48,070 nt of DNA from positions 1 to 48,070 of the forward strand of contig JBJXFE010000022.1 in assembly GCA_046153875.1 (NCBI GenBank), given 5' to 3'. The translations under genes and the position numbers were made by a program. Below the pieces are notes generated by a model that worked only from the letters and a program-made list of their open reading frames with translations, was not told the DNA's origin and made no database searches. Source of the DNA: JBJXFE01 sp046153875. GTDB taxonomy: Bacteria > Planctomycetota > Phycisphaerae > Phycisphaerales > UBA1924. Positions 13,927-22,969 of this stretch are shown here, in pieces (within the stretch, counting starts at the first letter, position 1; each line of letters starts with the position of its first letter).

Positions 13927-14736
13927 TCAGAACGCCCAGCCGAGCGTGATGAAATACGTCAGGTCGTTGCGCCGGAACCCCAGGCCCGGGGTGCTGTCGT
14001 ACCGGTCCTCGAGCCCGAGCTTCAGGAGCATCTTGCTCGCCTCGTCGAGCATGATCTCGTACCCCGCCTTCGCCACCGCCCGGTAGTCCGGGTAGTTGTC
14101 CAGCGAAGGATACAGGTCGGCGGTGAAGAAGAACTTCTGGTTCGCCGCGATCTGACGCTCGAAGTCCACGCCCAGCAGCGCCTCGGGCGTCCACTTATCG
14201 TCCGTCCCGCCGAACTCCCGGCTGGCGCCCAGGCCGGCGCGCCCGATGAGCAACGTCCGCTCGTTCTTGACGAGCTCGTACCCCACGCCGCCGAAGAGCG
14301 ACAGCCGCGCGTCGTAATCCTTGAACTCGTCGAACTCGAGGGCGCCGAGCGCGAACACACGCCATTTCGACTCGGTGAACAGCCAGTCGTTGCGGGCGTC
14401 GAAGACCGCGCGGTTTTCGGTGTCCGTGCCGTCGTCGGTCTTGAACGAGTACGTGAACGACAGTTTCGTGTCGTTGAAGTCGCTCTTGCGGTTGGCCCCG
14501 ACCGCCCCGCGGAAGTTGAAGTTCTGCGTGTTCCCGTCGGCCCCCGTGATCCCCAGGTCGATCGAGCCGCCCCACCCCTCGCTCCACGGCCGCTCCCGCG
14601 GCGGAGGCGGCGCCGGCGGCGGATCGCCGGGCTGGACCTCGCCCGCGGGGGCCGGGGGGGCGGCCACCGGTTGATCCTGAGCCAGGACGGGCGCGGCGAC
14701 GAACACCGCGGCGACGGTACACCACTCTCTGAACAT
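13927..14736 (-). CDS. DUF481 outer-membrane beta-barrel-like protein
   Basis: 269 residues. A signal peptide (about 1-19, ending VLAQ) is followed by a Pro-rich linker (about 25-50). The DUF481 region (about 55-269) begins GGSIDLGITGADGNTQN and shows alternating hydrophobic/polar strands with a terminal aromatic residue (ITLGWAF), as in outer-membrane barrels. Family members are YdiY-like salt- or acid-induced proteins of unknown activity. GGAGGAA lies upstream of the ATG. It follows mscL's start by 47 nt on the same strand, so the two may share an osmotic or envelope role and a transcript. Confidence 0.85.
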   Translation of the reverse strand: MFREWCTVAAVFVAAPVLAQDQPVAAPPAPAGEVQPGDPPPAPPPPRERPWSEGWGGSIDLGITGADGNTQNFNFRGAVGANRKSDFNDTKLSFTYSFKTDDGTDTENRAVFDARNDWLFTESKWRVFALGALEFDEFKDYDARLSLFGGVGYELVKNERTLLIGRAGLGASREFGGTDDKWTPEALLGVDFERQIAANQKFFFTADLYPSLDNYPDYRAVAKAGYEIMLDEASKMLLKLGLEDRYDSTPGLGFRRNDLTYFITLGWAF

Positions 14737-14816
14737 GACGATTCCTCCAGAACGGCGTCGAGCGTAGCAGGCCCGGATCGCCCGGGCACGCCGGCGCACC
14801 GAGAATCGAACCGCCC

Positions 14817-16682
14817 TCACCGCGCCGCGGCGGGGGGCGGAACCCACGTGCTCTTCGCGTGAACCTCCGCGAGCTGCTCGGGCGTCACGAACCCGGGCGC
14901 ACCGGTCATCAGGTCCGCGCCCGTCTGCGTCTTGGGGAACGCGATCACGTCCCTGATGTTCTCCGTCCCGCACAGGTGCATCACCAGCCGGTCGAGCCCG
15001 AACGCGATCCCTCCGTGCGGCGGCGCGCCGAAGCGCAGCGCCTCGAGCAGGAACGAGAACTTCTCCTTCGCCTGCTCGGGCGAGAGCCCCAGCAGCCGGA
15101 AGACCTTCGACTGCACCTCCGGGTCGTGGATGCGGATCGACCCGCCGCCGATCTCCGACCCGTTCACCACGATGTCGTACCCCGCGGACACGATCGACTC
15201 GATCGTCTGATCGTCCTCCGGATCGGCGCCCACGAACGCCGCGACGTGGTCGGCGCGCGGGGCGGTGAACGGGTGGTGCATCGCCACCCACTTCCCCGTG
15301 TCCTTGTTGCGCTCGAACATCGGCGGGTCGATCATCCAGAGGAAGTTCCACGCCTTGCCCCACTCGGGCACGAGCCCCACGTCGCGCGCGACTTTCTGGC
15401 GCAGCTCCCCGAGCGTCTTGGTCGCCACCGCGTAGCTGTCGGCCGCGAAGAGCACGGTGTCGCCCGGCTGCAGGCCCAGCGCCGCGAACAGCTCCGCCTT
15501 CACGGGCTCGAGGAACTTGGCGATGCCGGTCTCCAGCGCACCCTGGGCGTTGACCTTCACCACCGGCACGCCGCCCGCGCCGAAGGTCTTGACCCACTCG
15601 CCGTACCCGTCGGTCATCTTGCGCGTCAGCTTCTCCGCGCCGCCACCCCCACCCGGCACGCGGATCGCCTTCACCACGCCCTTGCGGCTGAAAAACGCCC
15701 GCGCGTCGGCGTGCTGCGCCAGCGCATCGCGGAAGACGCGGAAGTCGGTCTTGAGGGCGACCGCCGAGACGTCGCGGATCTCCAGCCCGTAGCGCGTGTC
15801 GGGGCGGTCGATGCCGAACCGCTCCATGCACTCGCGGAAGGGCATCCGCTGGATCGTGGGCACCTCCCACCCGAGCACTTCCTTCCAGAGCCTTCGCGTA
15901 AAACCCTCCATCATCGCCATCACGTCGTCGCGCCCGACGAAGGACATTTCAAGGTCGATCTGGCTGAACTCCGACTGCCGGTCGGCGCGGGGGTCCTCGT
16001 CGCGGAAGCACCGGCAGATCTGCATGTAGCGGTCGCACCCGGCGACCATCAGGATCTGCTTGAAGAGTTGCGGGCTCTGCGGGAGCGCGTACCAGCTCCC
16101 CGGGATGTGGCGGGCGGGCACGAGGAACTCGCGGGCCCCTTCGGGGGTGGACTTGTAGAGGATCGGCGTCTCGACCTCGAGGAACCCGTTCTCGTCGAAG
16201 TACCGGCGCGCGCCCTGGTAGACCCTGTGCCGCGTCTGGAGCGCCGCCTGCATCTTCGGCCGCCGCAGGTCGAGGTAGCGGTGCCGCAGCCGGTTCTCCT
16301 CCGCGGGCAGGTTGCCCATGTCGTCGGGCAGGAACGGCGGGTTCTCCGTCTTGTTGAGCACCTTGAGCTCAGCAACAACCACTTCCACCTTGCCCGTGGC
16401 AAGCTTCGGGTTCGGCCCGCCGATGCGGATGCGGACCGTGCCGCTCGCGTGCAGCACGTCCTCGTTCCTCAGCTTGTCCGCCGCGTCGAGCAGCGCCTGG
16501 GGCGCGTCCTCGCGGTTGAACACGAGCTGCGTGAGCCCGTAGCGGTCGCGCAGGTCGATGAAGATGAGGCCGGTGCCGTGGTCGCGGTAGGCGTTGACCC
16601 ACCCGCAGAGGCTGACGCGCTGGCCGACGTGGCCTTCACGCGGCTCGCCGCAGGTGTGGGTGCGCATGGTGGAGGAGAGCAT
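14817..16682 (-). CDS. aspS: Aspartyl-tRNA synthetase (class II, probably non-discriminating)
   Basis: About 621 residues, normal for bacterial AspRS. The OB-fold anticodon domain spans about 5-110, the class II motif 2 is CRCFRDEDPRADRQSEFSQI, the bacterial GAD insertion domain lies between about 290 and 410, and motif 3 is GGIAFGLDRL. His35 in RDHG and the Gly pair in IRIGGPNP match residues reported for non-discriminating bacterial AspRS, which also charges tRNA-Asn for GatCAB; this is inference. Conservation starts near MRTHTCG. The ATG at 16682 is chosen because TACGAT ends 7 nt before it; 16691 and 16667 are alternatives. It is divergent from lpxA. Confidence 0.94.
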   Translation of the reverse strand: MLSSTMRTHTCGEPREGHVGQRVSLCGWVNAYRDHGTGLIFIDLRDRYGLTQLVFNREDAPQALLDAADKLRNEDVLHASGTVRIRIGGPNPKLATGKVEVVVAELKVLNKTENPPFLPDDMGNLPAEENRLRHRYLDLRRPKMQAALQTRHRVYQGARRYFDENGFLEVETPILYKSTPEGAREFLVPARHIPGSWYALPQSPQLFKQILMVAGCDRYMQICRCFRDEDPRADRQSEFSQIDLEMSFVGRDDVMAMMEGFTRRLWKEVLGWEVPTIQRMPFRECMERFGIDRPDTRYGLEIRDVSAVALKTDFRVFRDALAQHADARAFFSRKGVVKAIRVPGGGGGAEKLTRKMTDGYGEWVKTFGAGGVPVVKVNAQGALETGIAKFLEPVKAELFAALGLQPGDTVLFAADSYAVATKTLGELRQKVARDVGLVPEWGKAWNFLWMIDPPMFERNKDTGKWVAMHHPFTAPRADHVAAFVGADPEDDQTIESIVSAGYDIVVNGSEIGGGSIRIHDPEVQSKVFRLLGLSPEQAKEKFSFLLEALRFGAPPHGGIAFGLDRLVMHLCGTENIRDVIAFPKTQTGADLMTGAPGFVTPEQLAEVHAKSTWVPPPAAAR

Positions 16683-16689
16683 GGGCGTC

Positions 16690-16695
16690 ATCGTA
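16690..16695 (-). promoter_or_regulatory. -10 hexamer for aspS
   Basis: TACGAT on the minus strand ends 7 nt before the ATG at 16682. It overlaps the alternative upstream ATG at 16691, which argues against that start. Confidence 0.35.
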
Positions 16696-16711
16696 GACGG
16701 GCGGCCGCCCC

Positions 16712-16717
16712 TACCAT
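16712..16717 (+). promoter_or_regulatory. -10 hexamer for a leaderless lpxA mRNA
   Basis: TACCAT is followed by exactly 6 nt and the ATG at 16724. The divergent aspS -10 lies only 16 bp away, so the two promoters must overlap. Confidence 0.4.
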
Positions 16718-16723
16718 CGCCCC

Positions 16724-17572
16724 ATGCCCATCCACCCCACCGCCGTCGTCGCGCCCGAGTGCGAGATCGCGGACGGCGTCGACATCGGCCCCTACTGCGT
16801 CCTCTCCGGCCGCGTGAAACTCGGCGCGCGGGTTAGACTCGTCGGAAGCGTCTATCTCTCCGGGCCCGTCACCATCGGCCCCGACACCATCGTCTACCCC
16901 TTCGCCTGCCTCGGCTTCCCCGCCCAGGACGTCAAGTTCAAGCTCGGTGACAAGACGGCCGGCGTCGTGGTCGGGGCCGGCGGCATTCTCCGCGAGCACG
17001 TCACCATCCACGCCGCCACCAACGACCACACCCCCACCACGATCGGCGACCGCGCGTTCATGATGGGCAACACCCACGTCGGGCACGACGGGCGGCTCGG
17101 CAACAACGTCATCATGGTCAACAACTCCGCCCTCGCCGGGCACGCCCGCGCCGACGACAACTGCATCCTCTCCGGCGGGGCCCTCGTCCATCAGTTCAAC
17201 CGCGTCGGCCGGCTCGCCATGCTCTCGGGCGGCACCGCGATCTCCGCCGACGTCCCCCCGTTCTGCATCGCCTCGGGGCGCAACATCATGGTCGGGATTA
17301 ACCTCGTCGGGCTGCGCCGCAACGGGTTCAGCCGCGAGGACGTGACGAAGGTCCGCGAGGCCTACCGCGCTGCGTTCCGCGCCGGCCTCACGCGGCCCGA
17401 GATGCTCCGCACCCTTGAAGACCTCGGGCGCGGCTGCCCCCTCGTCATGGAGATGGCCAGGTTCGTGGCCGAGGCGAAAAAGGTCTGCCCGAGTCTAGAG
17501 CGCGCGGGCGGCCACCGCGTGGGCGGACGAACGCCCGAAGAAGCATCGGTTGAGGCCGAAGCGCCGATGTGA
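16724..17572 (+). CDS. lpxA: UDP-N-acetylglucosamine acyltransferase LpxA
   Basis: A 282-residue cytoplasmic trimer that transfers a 3-hydroxyacyl chain to UDP-GlcNAc, the first step of lipid A synthesis. The N-terminal two thirds are left-handed beta-helix hexapeptide repeats. The catalytic His is in NTHVGHD and the family segment LREHVTIHAAT is present. The C-terminal alpha-helical domain starts near GFSREDVTKVREAYRAAF. About 15-20 residues beyond the usual end are extra. Unlike many Gram-negatives it is not next to lpxD/fabZ; lpxD and lpxC are about 18 kb away at 34.7-36.6 kb. Confidence 0.93.
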   Translation: MPIHPTAVVAPECEIADGVDIGPYCVLSGRVKLGARVRLVGSVYLSGPVTIGPDTIVYPFACLGFPAQDVKFKLGDKTAGVVVGAGGILREHVTIHAATNDHTPTTIGDRAFMMGNTHVGHDGRLGNNVIMVNNSALAGHARADDNCILSGGALVHQFNRVGRLAMLSGGTAISADVPPFCIASGRNIMVGINLVGLRRNGFSREDVTKVREAYRAAFRAGLTRPEMLRTLEDLGRGCPLVMEMARFVAEAKKVCPSLERAGGHRVGGRTPEEASVEAEAPM

Positions 17573-17608
17573 CCCCGGTCCCGCGCCGAAGCGCACGGAG
17601 AGTCGTTC

Positions 17609-18526
17609 ATGGAGGGCGGCACGACGTCGGCGGCCATCCGCGTGCTCGGCAGCGGCTCCGCCGGCAACTGCTCCGTCGTCTGCCGCACCGCGGGCGACGG
17701 CGAACGCCGCGCCGTCCTCATCGACGCCGGCCTCTCACCCCGCCGCACGCTCCGCCTCCTGCGCGAAAGCGGCCTCACCCTCGACCACGTCGACGCCGTC
17801 CTCCTCACCCACCTCGACAGCGACCACTGGCGGATCGCGTGGACGAGCGTGCTGCCGCGCTCCGTGCCCATCCTCGCACACCAACGCCACCGCGACTGGG
17901 GCGTGGCGCAAGGTATCCTCCCCGAGTGGACCGTCGGCTTCGACAGGCCGTTTGAGATCGGCAGCGTCGGCGCCGGGGCCGGAACGGTCCGCGTGCTGCC
18001 CGAACTCCTCAGCCACGACGAGCTGGGCGTCGCCGCCTTCCGCTTCGACTTCCCGTTCACCGGAGAGCGCACCCGCAGCGCCACGCCCCCCGCCACGCTC
18101 GGCTACGCCACGGACCTCGGCCGCGTCACGCCCAGGCTCGTCGAGCACCTCCGCGGCGTCGGCGTCCTGGCGATCGAGTCCAACTACTGCCGCGCGATGC
18201 AACTCGAATCATCCCGCCCGTGGGCGCTCAAGCAGCGGATCATGGGCGGACGCGGGCACCTGAGCAACCACGAGGCCGTCACCGCCGTCGCCGCCCTCGC
18301 CCCGCGCCACGTCGTCTTCCTCCACCTCTCGCGTGACTGCAACCGCGCCGAGCTCGTCGCCGACCTCCACGCGGGCGGAGACTATGAGTTCACCATCGCC
18401 GAGCAGCACCGCCCGACGCGCTGGGTCCGTATCACGCCCGGCCCCCCCCCGCACGCGCTCCCGCCCGTCGCGCCCCCGGAGCCCGTGCTGTGGGCGGGGA
18501 GCGACCGTGAAGGGGCCGCGTCGTGA
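17609..18526 (+). CDS. MBL-fold metal-dependent hydrolase (YycJ/WalJ-like)
   Basis: 305 residues of metallo-beta-lactamase fold. The start VLGSGSAGN, metal motif THLDSDHW (H-x-D-x-D-H form), YATDLG with a metal Asp, and GGRGHLSNHEA are features of the YycJ/WalJ branch, whose members act on nucleic acids or wall signalling. The expected second-shell Cys/His positions are partly changed, so the substrate is uncertain. The C-terminal 30 residues are Pro-rich. Its stop overlaps the start of the methyltransferase gene (GTGA). Confidence 0.8.
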   Translation: MEGGTTSAAIRVLGSGSAGNCSVVCRTAGDGERRAVLIDAGLSPRRTLRLLRESGLTLDHVDAVLLTHLDSDHWRIAWTSVLPRSVPILAHQRHRDWGVAQGILPEWTVGFDRPFEIGSVGAGAGTVRVLPELLSHDELGVAAFRFDFPFTGERTRSATPPATLGYATDLGRVTPRLVEHLRGVGVLAIESNYCRAMQLESSRPWALKQRIMGGRGHLSNHEAVTAVAALAPRHVVFLHLSRDCNRAELVADLHAGGDYEFTIAEQHRPTRWVRITPGPPPHALPPVAPPEPVLWAGSDREGAAS

Positions 18527-19389
18527 GCGCGGGCGTCGCGGGGAGCACCGCCGGCATCGGCGGCGCGATGTCCAGGTCCGGGGGCGGCTCGCTGCGCGGC
18601 GCGGTCGTCGCCCGCGTGCTGCGCCTGATCGGCTGGCGGCGGACCCTGCGCGTCGCGGGCGTGAAGTACGTCGAGCGCACCACCGAGCCCCTCCACCGCG
18701 CGCTGGCCCGCGGCGGCGGCGGCGGCAGCGGTGTGAAGGAGTACGACGCGGAGTTCCCCCGCGCCCCGCGCATGACCATCCGCGCCACCCGCGCCCGCGT
18801 GTACGCCGACCTCACCGCTCCGCGCGACACCGCCGCGTGGGCACGCGTCGAACCCCTGCTGCGCCCGGGGATGCGCGTCCTGGTCCTCCGCGGCGGCACG
18901 GGCTACGTCGGCACGCGGCTCGCGCGACTTGTCGGGCCGTCCGGCGCCGTCGTCTCCCTCGACCGCGACGAGGAGTCCATCCGCTACGCCCAGCGACGCT
19001 ACGAACTCGACAACACCGCCTTCGAGGTCGGGCACATCGACGCCCTGCGCGGCGAGACCGACGGCGGGTTCGACCTGGTCGCGGCCATGGACGCGATCGA
19101 CGCCGCGGATGACGCCCCCGCCGTCGCCGCTGAGCTCTGGCGCGTGGTTGCGCCCGAGGGCACACTGGTGCTCGGCTCGCGCACCGCCGATGACGGCGAC
19201 GGCCCGCCCATCCGCTCCGCCGAGGAGCTTGTCGACCTCATCCCGGGCGAGCCCGACGACGATAAAGCGGACCCCGCGCACACGCCGGACATGCCCGCGC
19301 CGCCCCGCACCCTGCGCGTCCTCACCGAGCCGACCGACGCCTGGACGATCCTCGCCGCCACGAAGCCCCGGGCCGCGCCCGACGACTGA
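18523..19389 (+). CDS. Class I SAM-dependent methyltransferase-like protein
   Basis: 288 residues. The Rossmann core begins at about residue 118 with VLVLRGGTGYVGTRLARLVG; the acidic end of strand 2 is VSLDRDEES, followed by EVGHIDALRGE and VVAPEGTLVLGSR. This resembles protein-isoaspartate or Ubi-type methyltransferases, although the first glycine-rich motif reads RGGTGY rather than G-x-G-x-G. The first 110 residues are basic and Gly-rich and match nothing I recognise. The GTG start overlaps the stop of the MBL gene. Confidence 0.68.
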   Translation: MSAGVAGSTAGIGGAMSRSGGGSLRGAVVARVLRLIGWRRTLRVAGVKYVERTTEPLHRALARGGGGGSGVKEYDAEFPRAPRMTIRATRARVYADLTAPRDTAAWARVEPLLRPGMRVLVLRGGTGYVGTRLARLVGPSGAVVSLDRDEESIRYAQRRYELDNTAFEVGHIDALRGETDGGFDLVAAMDAIDAADDAPAVAAELWRVVAPEGTLVLGSRTADDGDGPPIRSAEELVDLIPGEPDDDKADPAHTPDMPAPPRTLRVLTEPTDAWTILAATKPRAAPDD

Positions 19390-19452
19390 ACTCCGGGTCC
19401 CGGCGTGGATTGCGTTGGTTCCGCGTCCGATCAGGGGGTAGGCTTGCGGCAG

Positions 19453-19935
19453 ATGACCGACACCGCCAAGGCCAAGCCGCGCCGTTCGACCCTTCCCGCC
19501 GCCCCCGTCCGAGCCGAACCGCCCCCGCGCGACGGTCGGTCCTTCGCGATCGACGCCGCACGCCTGCTCGCCGACGAGAAATGCACCGACGTGGTCTGCA
19601 TCGACGTGCGCGGGCTCAGCCAGGTCACGGACTACCTCGTGATCGGCACGGGCACCTCCGAGCGGCAGATGCGGGCCGTCCTGTCGCACGTCGAGGACAT
19701 GGGCGGCGCGACGGGCAACGCCCCGTTCCGCAGCCACTCGGATGATCGCTCCACGTGGTTGCTCGCCGATTGCGTGGACGTCGTCGTCCACCTGTTCGAC
19801 CCGGAGGCCCGCTCGTTCTACGACCTGGAGATGCTCTGGGGCGACGGGCCGCGCGTCGGCTGGGCCCGCCCGCCCGGGACCGTGGCGCCGGGCCGCGGCC
19901 GCCCCGCGATTCCACGCGAGAACGGCAAGGGGTGA
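19453..19935 (+). CDS. rsfS: Ribosome silencing factor RsfS
   Basis: 160 residues. The RsfS/Iojap domain spans about 28-140: AIDAARLLADEKCTDVVCID, then SQVTDYLVIGTGTSERQMRA and DCVDVVVHLFDPEARSFYDL. It binds uL14 on the large ribosomal subunit and blocks subunit joining when nutrients are short. The N-terminal 27 and C-terminal 20 residues are low-complexity extensions. TAGGCT ends 8 nt before the ATG at 19453, with TTGGTT 18 bp further up. aroB follows almost immediately. Confidence 0.92.
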   Translation: MTDTAKAKPRRSTLPAAPVRAEPPPRDGRSFAIDAARLLADEKCTDVVCIDVRGLSQVTDYLVIGTGTSERQMRAVLSHVEDMGGATGNAPFRSHSDDRSTWLLADCVDVVVHLFDPEARSFYDLEMLWGDGPRVGWARPPGTVAPGRGRPAIPRENGKG

Positions 19936-19940
19936 GCCGC

Positions 19941-21122
19941 GTGGCTTCTCCACCCGCGATGCGAACGGTCCACGTCCGAACCGCGAGCCGGGCGTACGAC
20001 GTTGTGATCGGCTCCGGCACGCTGGCACGCCTGGGCGAAGGGGCGCGCCGCGCGCTCCCGCGCCCGCCCGCCCGGGCGCTGATCGTCGCCGATGACGGGC
20101 TTCCGCAGGCCCTGATCGACACCGTCGCCGCGTCGCTCGCGTCCGCCGGGCTCACGTCATCCATCGCCCGCGTCGCGGCACGCGAGTCGGCCAAGAGCCT
20201 CGCCGCCGCCGAGTCGGTCCTCGCCACCGCCGCTCGCACCCGCCACGAACGAACCGAACCGCTCGTCGCCCTCGGCGGCGGGATCACCGGCGACCTCGCG
20301 GGCTTCGCCGCCGCCACCTACCGCCGGGGAGTGCCGTGGATCAATGCCCCCACGTCGCTCCTGGCGATGGTCGACGCATCGGTCGGTGGCAAGACCGGCG
20401 TCAATCTCGACCTCGGCGGTCCTTCCGGGCCGGACCTCAAGAAAAACATGGTCGGCGCGTTCCACCAGCCCCACCTCGTCGTCGCCGACGTGGACACGCT
20501 CCGCTCGCTCCCCGATCGAGAGCTGCGCTGCGGGCTGGCCGAGTGCGTGAAGCACGGGCTGCTCTCGCCCGGGTTCGGCGACGCCGCCCTCCTCGATTGG
20601 ACCGAGGGGAACGTCGCCCGGTTCCTGGCACGCGACGCGGACTCGCTGATCGAGCTCGTGGCGCGCAACGTAACCGTGAAAGCCGCCGTCGTGGGCGGCG
20701 ACGAGCGCGAAGAGGCCGACGACGGCGGTCGCGCCCTGCTCAACATCGGCCACACCTTCGGGCACGCGATCGAGACCCTGCCCGCTCTGACACCCGACGG
20801 CAACCCCGCCCACGCGCCGCTCAAGCACGGCGAGGCCGTGGCCCTCGGCCTCATCGCCGCCTGCCGCACCGCCGCAGCGCTGAACCTCTGCCCGCCCTCA
20901 ATCGGCGACCGCATCCGTTCGCTCCTCGCCGGCGCGGGGCTGCCCACCACCGTCGCGGGGCTGCCCGACCAGCGGACTCTGCTCGCCCTCATGGCCCACG
21001 ACAAGAAATCGCGCGGCGGGCGTATGCGCCTGATCCTGCCCTGCGGCTCGGGAGAGGCTCGTGTCGTCGAGAACGCGCCACTATCGGCGGTGGAAGTCGG
21101 CCTGGACGCGATCCGGGCCTGA
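19941..21122 (+). CDS. aroB: 3-dehydroquinate synthase
   Basis: About 393 residues, cytoplasmic; converts DAHP to 3-dehydroquinate in the shikimate pathway using NAD+ and a divalent metal. Visible blocks are LGGGITGDLAGFAAATY, NAPTSLLAMVDASVGGKTGV, LKKNMVGAFHQP, AECVKHGLL, the metal-ligand motif NIGHTFGHAIE, and KHGEAVALG. The GTG at 19941 has AAGGGG at good spacing; a GTG at 19932 (overlapping the rsfS stop) and an ATG at 19959 are alternatives. It is co-directional with rsfS and likely co-transcribed. The 156-bp gap after it holds no gene I can see. Confidence 0.94.
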   Translation: MASPPAMRTVHVRTASRAYDVVIGSGTLARLGEGARRALPRPPARALIVADDGLPQALIDTVAASLASAGLTSSIARVAARESAKSLAAAESVLATAARTRHERTEPLVALGGGITGDLAGFAAATYRRGVPWINAPTSLLAMVDASVGGKTGVNLDLGGPSGPDLKKNMVGAFHQPHLVVADVDTLRSLPDRELRCGLAECVKHGLLSPGFGDAALLDWTEGNVARFLARDADSLIELVARNVTVKAAVVGGDEREEADDGGRALLNIGHTFGHAIETLPALTPDGNPAHAPLKHGEAVALGLIAACRTAAALNLCPPSIGDRIRSLLAGAGLPTTVAGLPDQRTLLALMAHDKKSRGGRMRLILPCGSGEARVVENAPLSAVEVGLDAIRA

Positions 21123-21278
21123 AACGTCGCTCCGGGTTCGCCCGCGGGCCCCGGACCTCCCGGACCAGACGGCAAGACTCACCTTGGGCGCGAAGATCTC
21201 CTTAGCATTTCCCGAACTCTCAAGCGCCGTTCCTGCCGCATCCGATAACCGTCTGGGGCGGGCCGTCGTGCCGCGGCG

Positions 21279-22940
21279 ATGGGCGTCGCCGCGCCGCCGA
21301 TGGTCCCCCTTGAAGGCGGCCGCGTGCGGACGATCTCGATCATCAATCAGAAGGGCGGGTGCGGGAAGACCACGTCCGCCATCAACCTGGCGGGTGTGTT
21401 CGCGCGCCGCGGCCTGCGCACCCTCCTCGTGGACCTCGACCCGCAGGCCCACTGCGCCGCCGGGCTCGCGATCCCCGAACAGCGGATCGACCAGGACATC
21501 GCCGACGTGATGCTGATGGACCCGGGCCGGGAGTTTGATCCGGCGCGCCTGCTCTGGCGCGTCGCCCGTAACCTCGACCTCGCGCCCAGCCGCATGAAGC
21601 TGGCCGGGATCGAAGCGGCCCGCGGCGGTCTGGCGGAAAAGCCCGACAAAGAGCGCCGCCTGTCCGGGGTCCTCGCGCGCCTCGCACCCCAGTACGACCT
21701 CTGCCTCGTCGACTGCTCACCCGCGATCGGCCTGCTGGCCTACAACGCGCTGGCCGCCGCCGACGAGGTCCTGATCCCCGTCGAGACCAGCTTCTTCGCC
21801 CTGCAGGGGGCGAGCAAGCAGGTCAGCACCATCCGCGCGCTGGCCAAGCGCCTCGGATCAGACGGTTCCTACTGGATCATCCCGACGATCCACGACGAGT
21901 CGAGCGCCCTCGCCCGCGACCTGCTCGACGAGCTGCGCCGGCGCTTCAGCCCACGCGTGTCGCCCGCGGTCATCCGCCGCGACGGCGCCCTCAAGGAAGC
22001 GGCGTCGTTCGGGCAGCCGGTCATCGAATACGCGCCCGACGCCGCCGGAGCCGCGGATTATTCCGCCCTGGCCGATTGGATGGTCAAGGCGATGTCGCTC
22101 ACGGGGTCCGATGGTGCGCCCGCCCCCGCGCCCGATGCCATGCCCGCCCTCGCCGAGCCGAAGCCCGAACACGCCCGGCCCCCGGCGCCGCGGTTCGAGT
22201 TCCCCTGCCCGCCCCCACCGGGCGTCTCATCGTTCACCGCCGTCGCGCCGGAGTGCTCGACGCCCGAATCGCCCACCGCGCTTCTGCCGCCCCTGGCCGT
22301 CACCGTCGTGTCCGCGGTGTCCACCCCGGTGCTCGCCGCGGCGCCCACGCCGCCGCCGGCCCCGCTGACCCGCGCCGAGGACATGGCCCGTCGCGCCCGC
22401 GTGATGCAACTCCGCCGGGCCGATGAGCGGCTGCGCCGCATCGCGCACCTTGAGCGAGGCCCTGCGGTGGCCGTCGCGGCCCCCCCGCTCGGCGCCGCGC
22501 CCGTCGTCGTCGAGGCGCCGGACTCGCTGCGCACGCCCGATGCGCCCCCCTCCACGACCATCGAACCCGTGGCGATTGCCGCGCCGCCCTCGCCCGATCC
22601 GCCCGCGTCCGCGATCGTGCCGCCCCGCCTGGGCGTGCGGACGCAGCCGCGCCGCGCGACGTTCGTCCAACCGCTCTCCATCGGGCGTTCCGCCGCGATC
22701 GCCGGCGACTTCAACGCATGGTCGCCCGCCGCCCACGTCCTCCGCCCCGTTGAGAGCGCCGGGGTCTTTGAGCTCACGGTGCCCCTGCCGCCGGGCCGGT
22801 ACTGTTATCGCTTGGTGATCGACGGGCGGTGGTCGGCGGACCCGTTCAACGAACAGGGCGAGCCCAACCCGTTCGGCGAGCCCAACAGCGTGTTCACCGT
22901 GCCCGAGGACCCGCTCGGACAGGCCGCGGCCCGAGGATGA
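21279..22940 (+). CDS. ParA/Soj-family ATPase fused to a CBM48-like domain
   Basis: 553 residues. The N-terminal ~260 residues are a complete ParA ATPase: deviant Walker A KGGCGKTT (25-32, with the signature Lys), LLVDLDPQAHCAAGLA, Walker B-like LCLVDCSPAIGLLAYNAL and VLIPVETSFFALQGASKQ. Residues about 285-465 are a Pro/Ala-rich disordered linker with one short basic helix (RARVMQLRRADERLRRIAHL). The C-terminal ~85 residues read AIAGDFNAWSP, then LPPGRYCYRLVIDGRW, as in CBM48/AMPK-beta glycogen-binding early-set domains. ParA proteins position DNA or protein cargo; the fused domain is unusual. The start is uncertain: 21300 or GTG 21324 (GAAGG 7 nt upstream) would remove a non-family leader. 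The next gene starts 29 nt downstream. Confidence 0.85.
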   Translation: MGVAAPPMVPLEGGRVRTISIINQKGGCGKTTSAINLAGVFARRGLRTLLVDLDPQAHCAAGLAIPEQRIDQDIADVMLMDPGREFDPARLLWRVARNLDLAPSRMKLAGIEAARGGLAEKPDKERRLSGVLARLAPQYDLCLVDCSPAIGLLAYNALAAADEVLIPVETSFFALQGASKQVSTIRALAKRLGSDGSYWIIPTIHDESSALARDLLDELRRRFSPRVSPAVIRRDGALKEAASFGQPVIEYAPDAAGAADYSALADWMVKAMSLTGSDGAPAPAPDAMPALAEPKPEHARPPAPRFEFPCPPPPGVSSFTAVAPECSTPESPTALLPPLAVTVVSAVSTPVLAAAPTPPPAPLTRAEDMARRARVMQLRRADERLRRIAHLERGPAVAVAAPPLGAAPVVVEAPDSLRTPDAPPSTTIEPVAIAAPPSPDPPASAIVPPRLGVRTQPRRATFVQPLSIGRSAAIAGDFNAWSPAAHVLRPVESAGVFELTVPLPPGRYCYRLVIDGRWSADPFNEQGEPNPFGEPNSVFTVPEDPLGQAAARG

Positions 22941-22969
22941 AGCCGGGGACCGGCGCGAAGGAGTCATGG

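Noticed and set aside
14859..16817. A 652-codon open frame on the plus strand opposite aspS
   Set aside because: It is antisense to the full aspS gene, Arg/His/Leu/Val-rich, and has no domain; it is an effect of high GC.
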